Positions 35,506 through 43,792 of a stretch of DNA of 64,000 bases are shown in pieces. The translations under genes and the position numbers were made by a program. Under the pieces are notes generated by a model. The model was not told where the DNA came from and did not search any database. It saw only the letters and a list, made by a program, of their open reading frames with translations. Numbering within the stretch: the stretch's first letter is position 1; each line of letters opens with the position of its first letter. Origin of the DNA: Pandoraea sp. PE-S2T-3 (GTDB lineage: Bacteria; Pseudomonadota; Gammaproteobacteria; Burkholderiales; Burkholderiaceae); assembly GCF_002179965.1 (NCBI RefSeq), contig NZ_NGUQ01000033.1, forward strand, positions 62,001 to 126,000, written 5' to 3'.

Positions 35506-36283
35506 GGCGGCCTCCCGTCTTTTCACCATTGCCAGCGACACTGCCGAAGCTCGCAATCTTCTTGCCCCAGTCCGGGCTTTGCAGCAGCGTGTCGATTGCG
35601 AGCAGTTCGATCGCCAGCGCGCCGGCCGCGTCCGTCTCGACGCCCCGGTCGATGCAATCCTTGGTCAGATGCATGGCCAACGGCGGGGCCCCGGCAATCG
35701 CTTGCGCCATGCCGCGCACGCACTCAAGCGCCTCGTCCGCCGGGACAACGCGAGCCACGAGACCGGCCTCGCGAGCCTCTTGCGCGCCGAGCGCGCGCCC
35801 GGTGAATGCCATGTCCTTCGCGAGACGCTTGCCCACGGCACGGGGCATGCGCTGCGTCGCGCCTACCGTGCCCCACAGCGCTTCAGGGGTGCGGAATGCC
35901 GCAGCCTCGGTGGCGACGATGAAGTCGCAAGCCATGGCGATCTCGCCGCCCGATCCGATGGCCGGACCTTCCACTAGTGCGATGCACGGCTTGCCGATCT
36001 GCTCGATCGCGTCATAGGCTGCGAACGCCTTGACGCGGCGCGCGCGCACCTCGTCCGGCCCCATCCCCTGACGCTCTTTCAAATCGGCGCCCGCACAGAA
36101 CACCGGTCCGTTGGCACGCACGATCACGCAGTGCACCGTGGCATCGTCGCGCAGCGCCTGCACGCACTCGCGCAACTCGTCGCACATGACGGCATTGAGC
36201 GCGTTGCGCTGCTGCGGCCGGTTAAGCACGATCTCGACAACCGCGTCGCTGCGCTCGACCTGCAATGTCTCCCAAACTTTCAT
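35498..36283 (-). CDS. Enoyl-CoA hydratase/isomerase family protein
   Basis: 261 residues of crotonase fold. Oxyanion-hole segments FCAGADLKER and GSGGEIAMACD, with both catalytic glutamates of hydratases apparently kept (in GGEIAMACD and FRTPEALWG). Likely a true hydratase. AGGGAAG ribosome site. Upstream partner CoA-transferase, downstream acyl-CoA synthetase with an 8-bp overlap. Confidence 0.9.
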   Translation of the reverse strand: MKVWETLQVERSDAVVEIVLNRPQQRNALNAVMCDELRECVQALRDDATVHCVIVRANGPVFCAGADLKERQGMGPDEVRARRVKAFAAYDAIEQIGKPCIALVEGPAIGSGGEIAMACDFIVATEAAAFRTPEALWGTVGATQRMPRAVGKRLAKDMAFTGRALGAQEAREAGLVARVVPADEALECVRGMAQAIAGAPPLAMHLTKDCIDRGVETDAAGALAIELLAIDTLLQSPDWGKKIASFGSVAGNGEKTGGRHA

Positions 36284-36334
36284 ACGTGTTGCTTCCCTGT
36301 TCGCGCGTGGCGATAGTCAAACGAAATGGCGAAT

Positions 36335-37528
36335 TCAGATCGCGCCGTCACGGCGCAGCCCCGCGATTTTCTCGGGTGTGTAGCCAAGTCCGGCAAGCAC
36401 CGGCTCGGTGTGCTCCCCCAGCAGCGGCGGGCGGCCGACTTCCGGATCGGCGAATCCATCGAATTTGAAGGGCACCGGCAGCGCACCGAATTTGCCCACG
36501 GTCGGGTGATCGAACTCGCCCACCATGCCGCGCGCCAGCACGTGCGGGTCGGCCAGCACCTCGTCGACATGCTGAATCGGGCCAGCGGGCACACCGGCGG
36601 CGTCGCAGGCATCGCACAGTTCGCGGCGCGCTCGCCCGGCGATAGCCTCACTCAGCGCCGCCATGACGCGTTCGCGATGCTCGACGCGGCCCGCATTGGT
36701 TGCCAGCGTCGAATCGGCACCCAGTTCGTCCAGCCCGAGCAGCTCACACAATGGCAGCCAGTGCTGATCGCTACAGGTGATATGCACGTAAGCCCCGTCG
36801 CTGCACGCGAACGTTGCCGACGGCACACGCCCCGGGTGCTCGGTCCCCAGACGCGGCGGCACTTCGCCCAATGCGAAGTAGCGGCCGGCAGCCAGCGTGA
36901 GCAGACTGACCTGACCGTCGAGCATCGAGAAGTCGACGTGACAGCCTGTGCCCGTCTGCGTGCGGCCTTGCAACGCGCTCAGAATCGCAATCGCGATCCA
37001 CAATCCCGACGACAGATCGGCAATTGGCAGCCCCGGCTTGACCGGGCCGCCGCCACGCTCGCCCGTCAGACTCATCAGCCCGCCCATCGCCTGAAAGACG
37101 GTGTCGTAGCCCTTGCGTTTCGCATACGGGCCGGTCTGCCCGAAGCCGGTACACGAGACGTAAATCAGTTTGGGATGCGCGGCGCGCAGCGTTGCCTGAT
37201 CGAGGCCGTAGCGCGCCAGCGTGCCCACGGGAAAGTTCTCGAGCACGATGTCGGCACGCGCAGCGAGATCGCGGATGATCTGGCGTCCCGCCTCGGTCTT
37301 CATGTTGGCCGTGACCGATTGCTTGCTGCGATTGCACGCGAAGTAGTACGCCGACTCGTCGCCGACTTTCGGCTCGAAGGTTCGCGTCTCGTCGCCGCTG
37401 CCCGGCTGTTCGATCTTGATGACCGTGGCCCCGAGCTCCGCCAGGATCATGTCCGCGAACGGGCAGGCCAGCACGCGCGCCAGTTCGAGAATGGTGACGC
37501 CCGCGAGCGGTTTCATCGGGCCGCTCAT
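36335..37528 (-). CDS. Family III CoA-transferase (CaiB/BaiF)
   Basis: 397 residues. N-terminal LAGVTILELARVLACPFADM and LGATVIKIEQPG are the CoA-binding start of this family; the catalytic Asp is expected in the PIADLSSGLW segment; the C-terminal RPPLLGEHTEPVLAGLG is typical. Moves CoA between organic acids, which saves the cost of activation. The start overlaps the upstream hydratase-like stop by 4 bp (ATGA). A second family III member is at 51829-53001. Confidence 0.92.
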   Translation of the reverse strand: MSGPMKPLAGVTILELARVLACPFADMILAELGATVIKIEQPGSGDETRTFEPKVGDESAYYFACNRSKQSVTANMKTEAGRQIIRDLAARADIVLENFPVGTLARYGLDQATLRAAHPKLIYVSCTGFGQTGPYAKRKGYDTVFQAMGGLMSLTGERGGGPVKPGLPIADLSSGLWIAIAILSALQGRTQTGTGCHVDFSMLDGQVSLLTLAAGRYFALGEVPPRLGTEHPGRVPSATFACSDGAYVHITCSDQHWLPLCELLGLDELGADSTLATNAGRVEHRERVMAALSEAIAGRARRELCDACDAAGVPAGPIQHVDEVLADPHVLARGMVGEFDHPTVGKFGALPVPFKFDGFADPEVGRPPLLGEHTEPVLAGLGYTPEKIAGLRRDGAI

Positions 37529-38310
37529 GACTGCTTCGGCGCCGGCTTGCGGAAGCTGCGCATCATCATGTTCGTGTCGAGCGAGACGTCAAACGCCTGC
37601 GCAAGCGGCAAGTCGACCACGCGATGGAACAAGCGCTTGGTGGCAGTCATGGCCACTGGATCGTAATCCGCAAGTCGCGCCGCGAGCGCCACCGCGTCGT
37701 CCACCAGCGTGGCATCGGGGCTGACTCGATTGGCAATGCCGAGCGCCATCGCCCGCGACGCGTCGACGGTGTCGCCCGTCGAGACCAGCTCGAAGGCCGT
37801 CTTGCGCCCAACTTGCCGCACCAGATTGGCCATCACGATGGCCGCCACGATGCCGTGCTTGAGCTCCGGGTAACCGAGCTTGAGGCTCTCGCCAACGACC
37901 AACAGGTCGCACGCCAGCGCCAGCCCCGCGCCGCCACCCATGGCATAGCCCTGCGCTGCGCCGACGACCGGCGTGCCGATCTCGGTGAACGCGCGGTGCA
38001 ACGAGGTCGTCAGGTGCGCGCGTTTGAGCGCCGACTGCGCGGCGTCAGCATCGGTACCGCCCGCCACAAAGCCACCGAATTCCTTGACGTCGGCCCCCGC
38101 GCAGAAGCTCTGCCCGGCACCGGCCAGCACGATCGCGCCCACTGCGGGGTTCTGGTCGGCGTCTCGCAACGCATCGAGCAAACCCTGCGTGAGTTCGTTA
38201 TTGAGCGCGTTGCGCTTGTCGGGACGGTTCATGGTGATCACGCGCACGGCGCCGCGATCTTCTACTAGCAACGATTCGGGAAGGGTCATGGATCGGGACA
38301 TCGGGTTCAT
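37525..38310 (-). CDS. Enoyl-CoA hydratase-like protein, one catalytic Glu missing
   Basis: About 261 residues, crotonase fold (FCAGADVKEFGGF; GYAMGGGAGLALACD). The first hydratase Glu position reads Ala (GGGAGLALACD where hydratases have GxGxE), while the second (LGYPELKHGI) is kept. It may be an isomerase, hydrolase or other crotonase member rather than a hydratase. First gene of the minus-strand series. Starts at 38310, 38301 or 38289 are all possible; none has a good ribosome site. The 227 bp upstream are AT-rich and carry the divergent promoter. Confidence 0.8.
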   Translation of the reverse strand: MNPMSRSMTLPESLLVEDRGAVRVITMNRPDKRNALNNELTQGLLDALRDADQNPAVGAIVLAGAGQSFCAGADVKEFGGFVAGGTDADAAQSALKRAHLTTSLHRAFTEIGTPVVGAAQGYAMGGGAGLALACDLLVVGESLKLGYPELKHGIVAAIVMANLVRQVGRKTAFELVSTGDTVDASRAMALGIANRVSPDATLVDDAVALAARLADYDPVAMTATKRLFHRVVDLPLAQAFDVSLDTNMMMRSFRKPAPKQS

Positions 38311-38473
38311 CGACAGAAGGTCATTCAGGTATGGCGCCCAGCCTAATCCACTAAACGTGACTTCGTCAAACAAAATAATCAACCATCGATCTTGAATTGC
38401 CAAACAACGCCATAAAACAAAACGAACAAACAACTATGTACCGTCCATCGATTTATAAATTATTTGACATTGC

Positions 38474-38488
38474 ATCACATTAGGTGAT
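38474..38488. promoter_or_regulatory. Inverted repeat ATCAC-N5-GTGAT in the divergent promoter region
   Basis: ATCAC at 38474-38478 and GTGAT at 38484-38488, next to a TTGACA hexamer (38465-38470), in the 227-bp AT-rich region (38311-38537) between the two divergent acyl-CoA operons. CCATCGAT also occurs twice there. A candidate operator for a local regulator such as the MarR protein. Confidence 0.35.
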
Positions 38489-38537
38489 TTCATGCGTGCC
38501 ATCAGAACCCGATTTGGCGCGTTGCGCCGACGAGAAC

Positions 38538-39476
38538 ATGTCCGACATCACCCTGTGCGAATGCTTTGCCCGAGACGGCCTGCAACATGAGAGCGAATTC
38601 GTTGCGACTGAAACGAAGCGTGCGTTGATCGATCAGTTTGCGAAGGCCGGCTTTCGTCGCGTGGAAGCCACGTCCTACTCCAACCCGGCGGTCGTCCCGC
38701 AGTTCGCCGATGCCAGCGCGCTGCTCGCACAGTTGCCGCGTGTGGACGGCGTGCATTACAAGGCGACGTGTGCGAACACGCGCGCCGTCGAGCGCGCGTT
38801 GACCGATCTCGACGCCGGTTTCGGCGTGAACGAAATCAGCCTGCTCGTCTCGGCCAGCGACGCGCATTCCGAGCGCAATCTGAAACAGTCACGCGCCGAT
38901 CAGTGGCAGCGCGTCGCCGAGATGGCCGCCGCAGCGCGAGGCCAGTTCCGGATGGTGGGCACGATCTCGGTCGCCTTCGGCTGCCCGTTCGAAGGGGCCA
39001 TCGATCCGGCTCGCGTAATGGAAGACGTCGAGCGCTTCGCGGCACTCGGGGTGAAGTACGTCACGCTGGGCGACACCATCGGTGTCGCGACACAGGCGTC
39101 GACGAAAGCGCTGTTCGCGCAGATGCTTGCGGCCTTCCCTGACGTGCACGCGATTGCCCACTTCCACGACACGCGCGGCACCGGCATCGTCAATTACCTC
39201 GCGGCGCTTGACGCAGGGGTGACACATTTCGACGTAGCCTTCGGCGGCGTGGGCGGCCACCCCGCAAAGGTGCAATACGGCGGCGGCGTCACCGGCAACG
39301 TCTGCACCGAAGACTTCGTCAACGTGCTGGAAACCATGGGCGTAGTCACGGGTATCGATCTGAGCGCGATGATGGCCGCCTCGCAAGCCTGCGAGACAGC
39401 GCTTGGCCGGCAACTCGCCAGCCGCGTGGCGCGCACCGGCCTCAACCCGCTGCTGAGCGTCGCCGCTGCGCAATGA
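38538..39476 (+). CDS. HMG-CoA lyase-like (HMGL/DRE-TIM) protein with His for the catalytic Cys
   Basis: 312 residues of DRE-TIM metallolyase fold: CARDGLQ-type start (FARDGLQHES), metal-binding HFHDTRG (His208, His210). In HMG-CoA lyase the active-site loop reads GGCPYAPGATGNVATED; here it is GGHPAKVQYGGGVTGNVCTED, with His241 in place of Cys and a 3-residue-longer loop. So it is probably not an HMG-CoA lyase but may cleave another 3-hydroxyacyl-CoA or aldol-type substrate. Start at 38538 (MSDITLCEC) follows family practice; GTG at 38484 is possible. First gene of the divergent plus-strand operon. Confidence 0.78.
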   Translation: MSDITLCECFARDGLQHESEFVATETKRALIDQFAKAGFRRVEATSYSNPAVVPQFADASALLAQLPRVDGVHYKATCANTRAVERALTDLDAGFGVNEISLLVSASDAHSERNLKQSRADQWQRVAEMAAAARGQFRMVGTISVAFGCPFEGAIDPARVMEDVERFAALGVKYVTLGDTIGVATQASTKALFAQMLAAFPDVHAIAHFHDTRGTGIVNYLAALDAGVTHFDVAFGGVGGHPAKVQYGGGVTGNVCTEDFVNVLETMGVVTGIDLSAMMAASQACETALGRQLASRVARTGLNPLLSVAAAQ

Positions 39477-39880
39477 CACTGCCCGCCGCTCCGCTGCGCA
39501 TCGAGTCGCAGTTCTGCCTCGATCAAGGCTTTACGTTGGTCGAAGCGGGTGACGGCCGCGTCGTTCTGACTTGCGACGTCCTCCCGCGACACACCAACCG
39601 CCATGGCAACGCCCACGGCGGTCTGATCGCCACGCTGCTCGACACCGCGATGGGCATGGCCACCCGGGCAAGCGGTGCAGTCGACAACCTCGGCACCGCC
39701 AACCTGACGATCAACTACCTTCGCCCCGCACGCAGGCGCATCACGGCGCACGCGCAGGTGCGGCGCAGTGGACGCACGCTCGCGTTCTGCGAGGCGCAGG
39801 TGCTGGACGACGACGGTCAGTGGCTTGCCACGGCCAGCGCCGTTTTTGCCATTGCGGTTCGTACCGCACCACCCAAGTAG
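39473..39880 (+). CDS. Hotdog-fold acyl-CoA thioesterase, PaaI-like
   Basis: 135 residues. The PaaI/4HBT motif HGNAHGGLIATLLDTAMG includes the conserved Gly-Gly and the Asp that positions water. Hydrolyses a short or aromatic acyl-CoA thioester, often as a release valve for CoA. The start overlaps the lyase-like stop by 4 bp (ATGA), so the two are co-translated. Confidence 0.88.
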   Translation: MTLPAAPLRIESQFCLDQGFTLVEAGDGRVVLTCDVLPRHTNRHGNAHGGLIATLLDTAMGMATRASGAVDNLGTANLTINYLRPARRRITAHAQVRRSGRTLAFCEAQVLDDDGQWLATASAVFAIAVRTAPPK

Positions 39881-39942
39881 CCCCCCCGTCTGACCCGCAT
39901 CGCAACACGCCACACAACTAAAACATTCCGGAGACACCCTTC

Positions 39943-40995
39943 ATGCCTTTCGCAACACGACGCCGCCTCGCGTACGCCGCGGCCTGCCTGTCACCCCTGA
40001 TGCTCGCCCCTGTCAGCGCGCACGCCGATGTCACGCTTTACGGCCTGATCGACAATGCCGTTCGCTACGAAACCAATGCCAACGCCAGCGCCTCACGCCA
40101 GTTCGGCGTCGCGCAGGGGTCGTTCACCGGGTCTCGTTTCGGCATCAAGGGCACTGAGCAGATCGCCCCGGATCTCGAATCGTTCTTCGTACTGGAGAGC
40201 GGCTTCAACCTCGGCGACGGCACGTCGTTGCAAGGCACCAAAGCCGCCGGCTTCGGGCAAGACTCGTCGAACGGTGTCGGCCGGATGTTCGGGCGGCAGG
40301 CATTCGTCGGTTTGCGCGGCAGCTATGGTGCGTTGTCGATCGGACGGCAATACAGCGTGGGCTATCAGGCCATGGGCGCTGCACAGATATTCAACAACCC
40401 GAATCTCGACACGTTGATCGTGGCGAGCAACTACGTCGGCAGCCGGCTCGACAACACGGTGAAGTACACACTGGATGCGGGTGGTTTTTCGCTGGGCACG
40501 GCTTACACGTTCGGCAACGCGGCCGGCAACGGGCATGCGAATTCCGGCGTGGGCGTGACGGCCGGCTATACCGCTGGCAGCGTCAACGGCACGCTGCTCT
40601 ACCAGCGCCTGACCTCGGCCGACGGCACGCAGTCACGCAACACGTACGGCTTCTCGACCGGTGCGGCGTTCGGCCAGTGGCGAGCCACGGCGGGCTATTT
40701 GCACAGCCTGTTGAGTGAAGTGGAAACGCGCAACGACGTGATGCTGCTCGGCCTGAGCTACAACCCGATCCCCGCACTCACCCTCGGCGTGGGCGGCTTC
40801 GTCGACTGGCAGGCGCAGCCGGGCGGCAAACGCACTGCCGTCTACGGCATGGCGGACTATCAGCTGAGCAAACGCACCGACGTGTATCTGGAAGTCGACC
40901 GCAACAACATCAGCGGCCGGTACACACTCATCGCCTCGCAAGGCACCTACGGCAGCAAGGTAGGTGTCTCGCTCGGCATTCGTCATACGTTCTGA
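39943..40995 (+). CDS. Outer-membrane porin, Gram-negative trimeric type
   Basis: 350 residues. Signal peptide cleaved after SAHA, mature start DVTLYGLIDNAVRYETN, typical of beta-proteobacterial porins (16-strand barrel), with a C-terminal Phe (GIRHTF) for outer-membrane insertion. 62 bp after the thioesterase gene, probably the same transcript, so it likely serves uptake of the acid degraded here. Confidence 0.9.
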   Translation: MPFATRRRLAYAAACLSPLMLAPVSAHADVTLYGLIDNAVRYETNANASASRQFGVAQGSFTGSRFGIKGTEQIAPDLESFFVLESGFNLGDGTSLQGTKAAGFGQDSSNGVGRMFGRQAFVGLRGSYGALSIGRQYSVGYQAMGAAQIFNNPNLDTLIVASNYVGSRLDNTVKYTLDAGGFSLGTAYTFGNAAGNGHANSGVGVTAGYTAGSVNGTLLYQRLTSADGTQSRNTYGFSTGAAFGQWRATAGYLHSLLSEVETRNDVMLLGLSYNPIPALTLGVGGFVDWQAQPGGKRTAVYGMADYQLSKRTDVYLEVDRNNISGRYTLIASQGTYGSKVGVSLGIRHTF

Positions 40996-41020
40996 CGGAG
41001 ATTGGAGGAAGGCGGGACCG

Positions 41021-42304
41021 CTAGGCGGCGAGTGTTTCGTCCAGTTCGCGAATCGTCTGGAACAGCACGCGTGTCCCGTCGAGCAACTGCTCGGGTTCGA
41101 TCCATTCCTCCGGGCAGTGACTGCGACCATTCAGGCAGGGAATGAAGATCATGCCGATCGGGCCGGTCGGCGCCACATAGACGGCGTCATGACCGGCACC
41201 GCTCGGCAAGCGCATCGACGGGTAGCCCAGACGCTGCGAGGCGCGCTCCACCGCGTCCATGACCACCGGCATGCAGTCGGTCGGCTTCGAGCGGCTCAAC
41301 GGCGTGCTGGTGCACTTCACACGCAGCGCGACGAGATCCGCCGCCACGGCTTCGAGTACCTGCTCGGGGAATCCGGCCAGTACGTCGTCGTTGTCGCTGC
41401 GCACCTCGAGCACCAGATCGACACTCCCCGGCACCGCGTTGGGCACGTTCGGCGTCATGGCGATACGGCCCACGGTGGCCACCACATAGTGCGGATTGCC
41501 GCTGAGTTCGCTCGCCAGTCGATGGGCAGCGTCGATGATGCGTGCGGCGCCGACGAGCGCATCGCAGCGAATGTCCATCGGCGTCGTGCCTGCGTGATCG
41601 GGTCGGCCATGCACGACGAGTTGCACGCGGCGAATGCCGACGATGTTCGTCACCACACCGATCGGCAGCCCACGCGACTCCAGCACGGGCCCCTGTTCGA
41701 TATGCAGCTCCACGAACGCGGCCGTCTCGCCCGCACGGCGCAGCGGCTGCGATAACCGTTCAGGGTCGCCGCCGACACGGCGCATGCCGTCGGCCAGCGT
41801 CTCGCCCTCGGCATTGCGCGCGGCGAGCATCTCGGCGGACAGCACGCCCGAGAGCGCACGGCTGCCCACGCAGGAGATCCCGTAATCGCTCGGCTCTTCC
41901 GAAAGGAAGTCGATCACTTCGAACGGGTGGGCGAGCGTGATGCCTTGCTCCTTGAGCGTATGGGCAACTTCAATCCCCGCCAGCACACCGATGATGCCGT
42001 CGAAGCGCCCGCCGCCCACCACCGTATCGCAATGCGAGCCGGTCACCAACGGCGCCTTCGAGGCATCGCGACCGGGCATGCGCCCGATCAGATTGCCCCC
42101 TTCGTCCTGATGCACGTGAAGACCGGCCGCTTCCATCTCGTCACGCAGCCACGCGCGCGCTTCGAGAAACAGCGGCGAAAATGCGCGGCGCGTCCATGGC
42201 ACGTCCGGGCGCGTGAACTTGGCGAGCGTTTCCACGCGGTCCCAAAGCCGCTTGGCATTGAGCGGCGGCATAGGGACGATGGCGTCCTGATTCATTGTCG
42301 ACAT
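41021..42304 (-). CDS. M20-type N-carbamoyl-amino acid amidohydrolase
   Basis: 427 residues, Zn/Mn-dependent hydrolase of the allantoate/N-carbamoyl-L-amino acid amidohydrolase group. Visible metal-site segments: GSHCDTVVGGGRFDG, LSEEPSDYG and ELHIEQGPVLE, plus lid domain with GRPDHAGTTPMD. I chose the start at 42304 (MSTMNQDA) because the frame before it is shadow. Directly behind a hydantoinase-like gene (20 bp). In ergothioneine-type catabolism the last step hydrolyses N-carbamoyl-L-glutamate to glutamate; this gene fits that role. Confidence 0.85.
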   Translation of the reverse strand: MSTMNQDAIVPMPPLNAKRLWDRVETLAKFTRPDVPWTRRAFSPLFLEARAWLRDEMEAAGLHVHQDEGGNLIGRMPGRDASKAPLVTGSHCDTVVGGGRFDGIIGVLAGIEVAHTLKEQGITLAHPFEVIDFLSEEPSDYGISCVGSRALSGVLSAEMLAARNAEGETLADGMRRVGGDPERLSQPLRRAGETAAFVELHIEQGPVLESRGLPIGVVTNIVGIRRVQLVVHGRPDHAGTTPMDIRCDALVGAARIIDAAHRLASELSGNPHYVVATVGRIAMTPNVPNAVPGSVDLVLEVRSDNDDVLAGFPEQVLEAVAADLVALRVKCTSTPLSRSKPTDCMPVVMDAVERASQRLGYPSMRLPSGAGHDAVYVAPTGPIGMIFIPCLNGRSHCPEEWIEPEQLLDGTRVLFQTIRELDETLAA

Positions 42305-42324
42305 AGTTTCGTTTTCCCCACCGT

Positions 42325-43680
42325 TCAACGCAGACGCGGACGCAGGAACTGCCCGTCGCCCTGCTGATTGACAATGCCTTTCCCGTCGAACACCTGCTGC
42401 CCACGGCACCACGTCCCCGTTACACGCACGGTGAACTCGCGGTCTTCGAACGAACTCCAGCGCACGGCCGACAGGCTCGTCGACGGGTCGTAGGCGTAGC
42501 GTTCCGGACGAAGGATCACGATATCGGCGTCGGCCCCCACGTTGAGCGTGCCTTTGCGGTCATCGAGCAGGAAGTGTTGCGCCGGGTTGCGGCACAGCTG
42601 CTTGACGACCATCGTCGGCGAAATGCCGTGTTCTTCGCAGCCGGTCCAGAACGCGGGCAACAACGTCTCCAGCCCCGGGCCGCCCGACGAATTGCGAAAC
42701 ACGTTGGGATTCTCCTTGCGCTCCAGCCCCCAACTCACGTGATCGGACGACACGAACGTGCATTCGCCCGCAGCGATATGCGTCCAGAGCAGGTCGACTT
42801 CGGCCTTCGGGCGAATGGGCGGATAGTGTTTGGTCTTCGCGCCGAAGCGGCGCGTGTGTTCTTCGTGATTGAGCATCAGGTACTGCACGCACGTCTCGAT
42901 GCTCGCCTGATGACCGGCACGGCGATACATGTTGCAGATCTCAAAGCCTCGCGAGGTCGACACGTGCACCGCGTGCGCACGTGCTCCCGTCTCGGCGCCG
43001 ATCTCGTAGATCAATGCCGTCGCGAGGTTCTCGATCAGCGGTGGGTGGGCGCGCAGGAAGGCATCCCAACCGGTATCGCCCGCCTCGATCAGGCGCGCAA
43101 CGTTCTTGCGCGTGAGGTCCTGCATCTGGTTGTGCACGCCGCACACGATGCCCGACGGCGCGATGCGACGAAAGGCTTCATACAGCATGTCTTCCTCGAC
43201 ACGCGGAAAACGCCCCGGCGTCGCTTCGAACGTCGAGAACTTGAACGCGCACACGCCGCCTTCGATCAGCCCGGCCGCCGCATCGAGTCCATGCGTGTCG
43301 TTGAGCGTGCCGAACAGTGCCACATCCACATGGCAGTCGCGCTCCACTTCCGCAATCTTGGCGTCGAGTTGCGCGCGCGAGGCCACCGGTTCCGGATCGT
43401 CGTAGGGCATGTCGACCATCACCGTCACGCCGCCGGCCGCCGCTGCGCGTGAGGCCACACCGAGCCCTTCCTGATCGCGCTGACTGCCCGAATGCACTTG
43501 GCCATCGACCACGCCCGGCATCACCCACTGCCCGCGCGCATCGATCACTTCTTTTGCCGACGGTGCCGTGCCTTGGCCGCGTGCGGCGATCTTGCCATCG
43601 CGCACTGCAAGCCAGCCATCCACCACGATTGCGTCGGCATCGACCAGATTGCCGCGCATCACCCAATCAAAATCGCTCAT
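42325..43680 (-). CDS. Hydantoinase/dihydropyrimidinase-like amidohydrolase
   Basis: 451 residues of the cyclic amidohydrolase family. Metal-site elements: PGVVDGQVH (the first metal His of the usual HxH is Gln61), the carboxylated Lys in CAFKFST (Lys147), HVSTSRG and FVSSDHVSW. So the binuclear site is altered. Opens a hydantoin-type ring; with the DUF917 and urocanase-like genes, the expected substrate is hydantoin-5-propionate. Starts at 43680; the LysR operator-like site ends 93 bp upstream. Forms a two-gene transcript with the amidohydrolase behind it. Confidence 0.82.
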   Translation of the reverse strand: MSDFDWVMRGNLVDADAIVVDGWLAVRDGKIAARGQGTAPSAKEVIDARGQWVMPGVVDGQVHSGSQRDQEGLGVASRAAAAGGVTVMVDMPYDDPEPVASRAQLDAKIAEVERDCHVDVALFGTLNDTHGLDAAAGLIEGGVCAFKFSTFEATPGRFPRVEEDMLYEAFRRIAPSGIVCGVHNQMQDLTRKNVARLIEAGDTGWDAFLRAHPPLIENLATALIYEIGAETGARAHAVHVSTSRGFEICNMYRRAGHQASIETCVQYLMLNHEEHTRRFGAKTKHYPPIRPKAEVDLLWTHIAAGECTFVSSDHVSWGLERKENPNVFRNSSGGPGLETLLPAFWTGCEEHGISPTMVVKQLCRNPAQHFLLDDRKGTLNVGADADIVILRPERYAYDPSTSLSAVRWSSFEDREFTVRVTGTWCRGQQVFDGKGIVNQQGDGQFLRPRLR

Positions 43681-43773
43681 CGTTTGTCCGCGTTATTCCA
43701 GCGTGTTGAAAAGTTATGCGCCAGTGTAATGAGTGGTCCGGCCAAACGTCTTATGCTTAAATATGCGCACCAA

Positions 43774-43791
43774 TTAACAAAAAGTTAAGGG
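43774..43791 (-). promoter_or_regulatory. Operator-like site 1, TTAAC-N5-GTTAA
   Basis: On the minus strand this reads CCCTTAAC-TTTTT-GTTAA and then TTGGTGCGCAT. The inverted repeat has the T-N11-A spacing of LysR boxes. It lies between the hydantoinase gene and the LysR gene, ending 1 bp before the LysR start codon, so it could both activate the hydantoinase and repress lysR itself. Matches sites at 44749-44766 and 50252-50269. Confidence 0.7.
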
Positions 43792-43792
43792 T

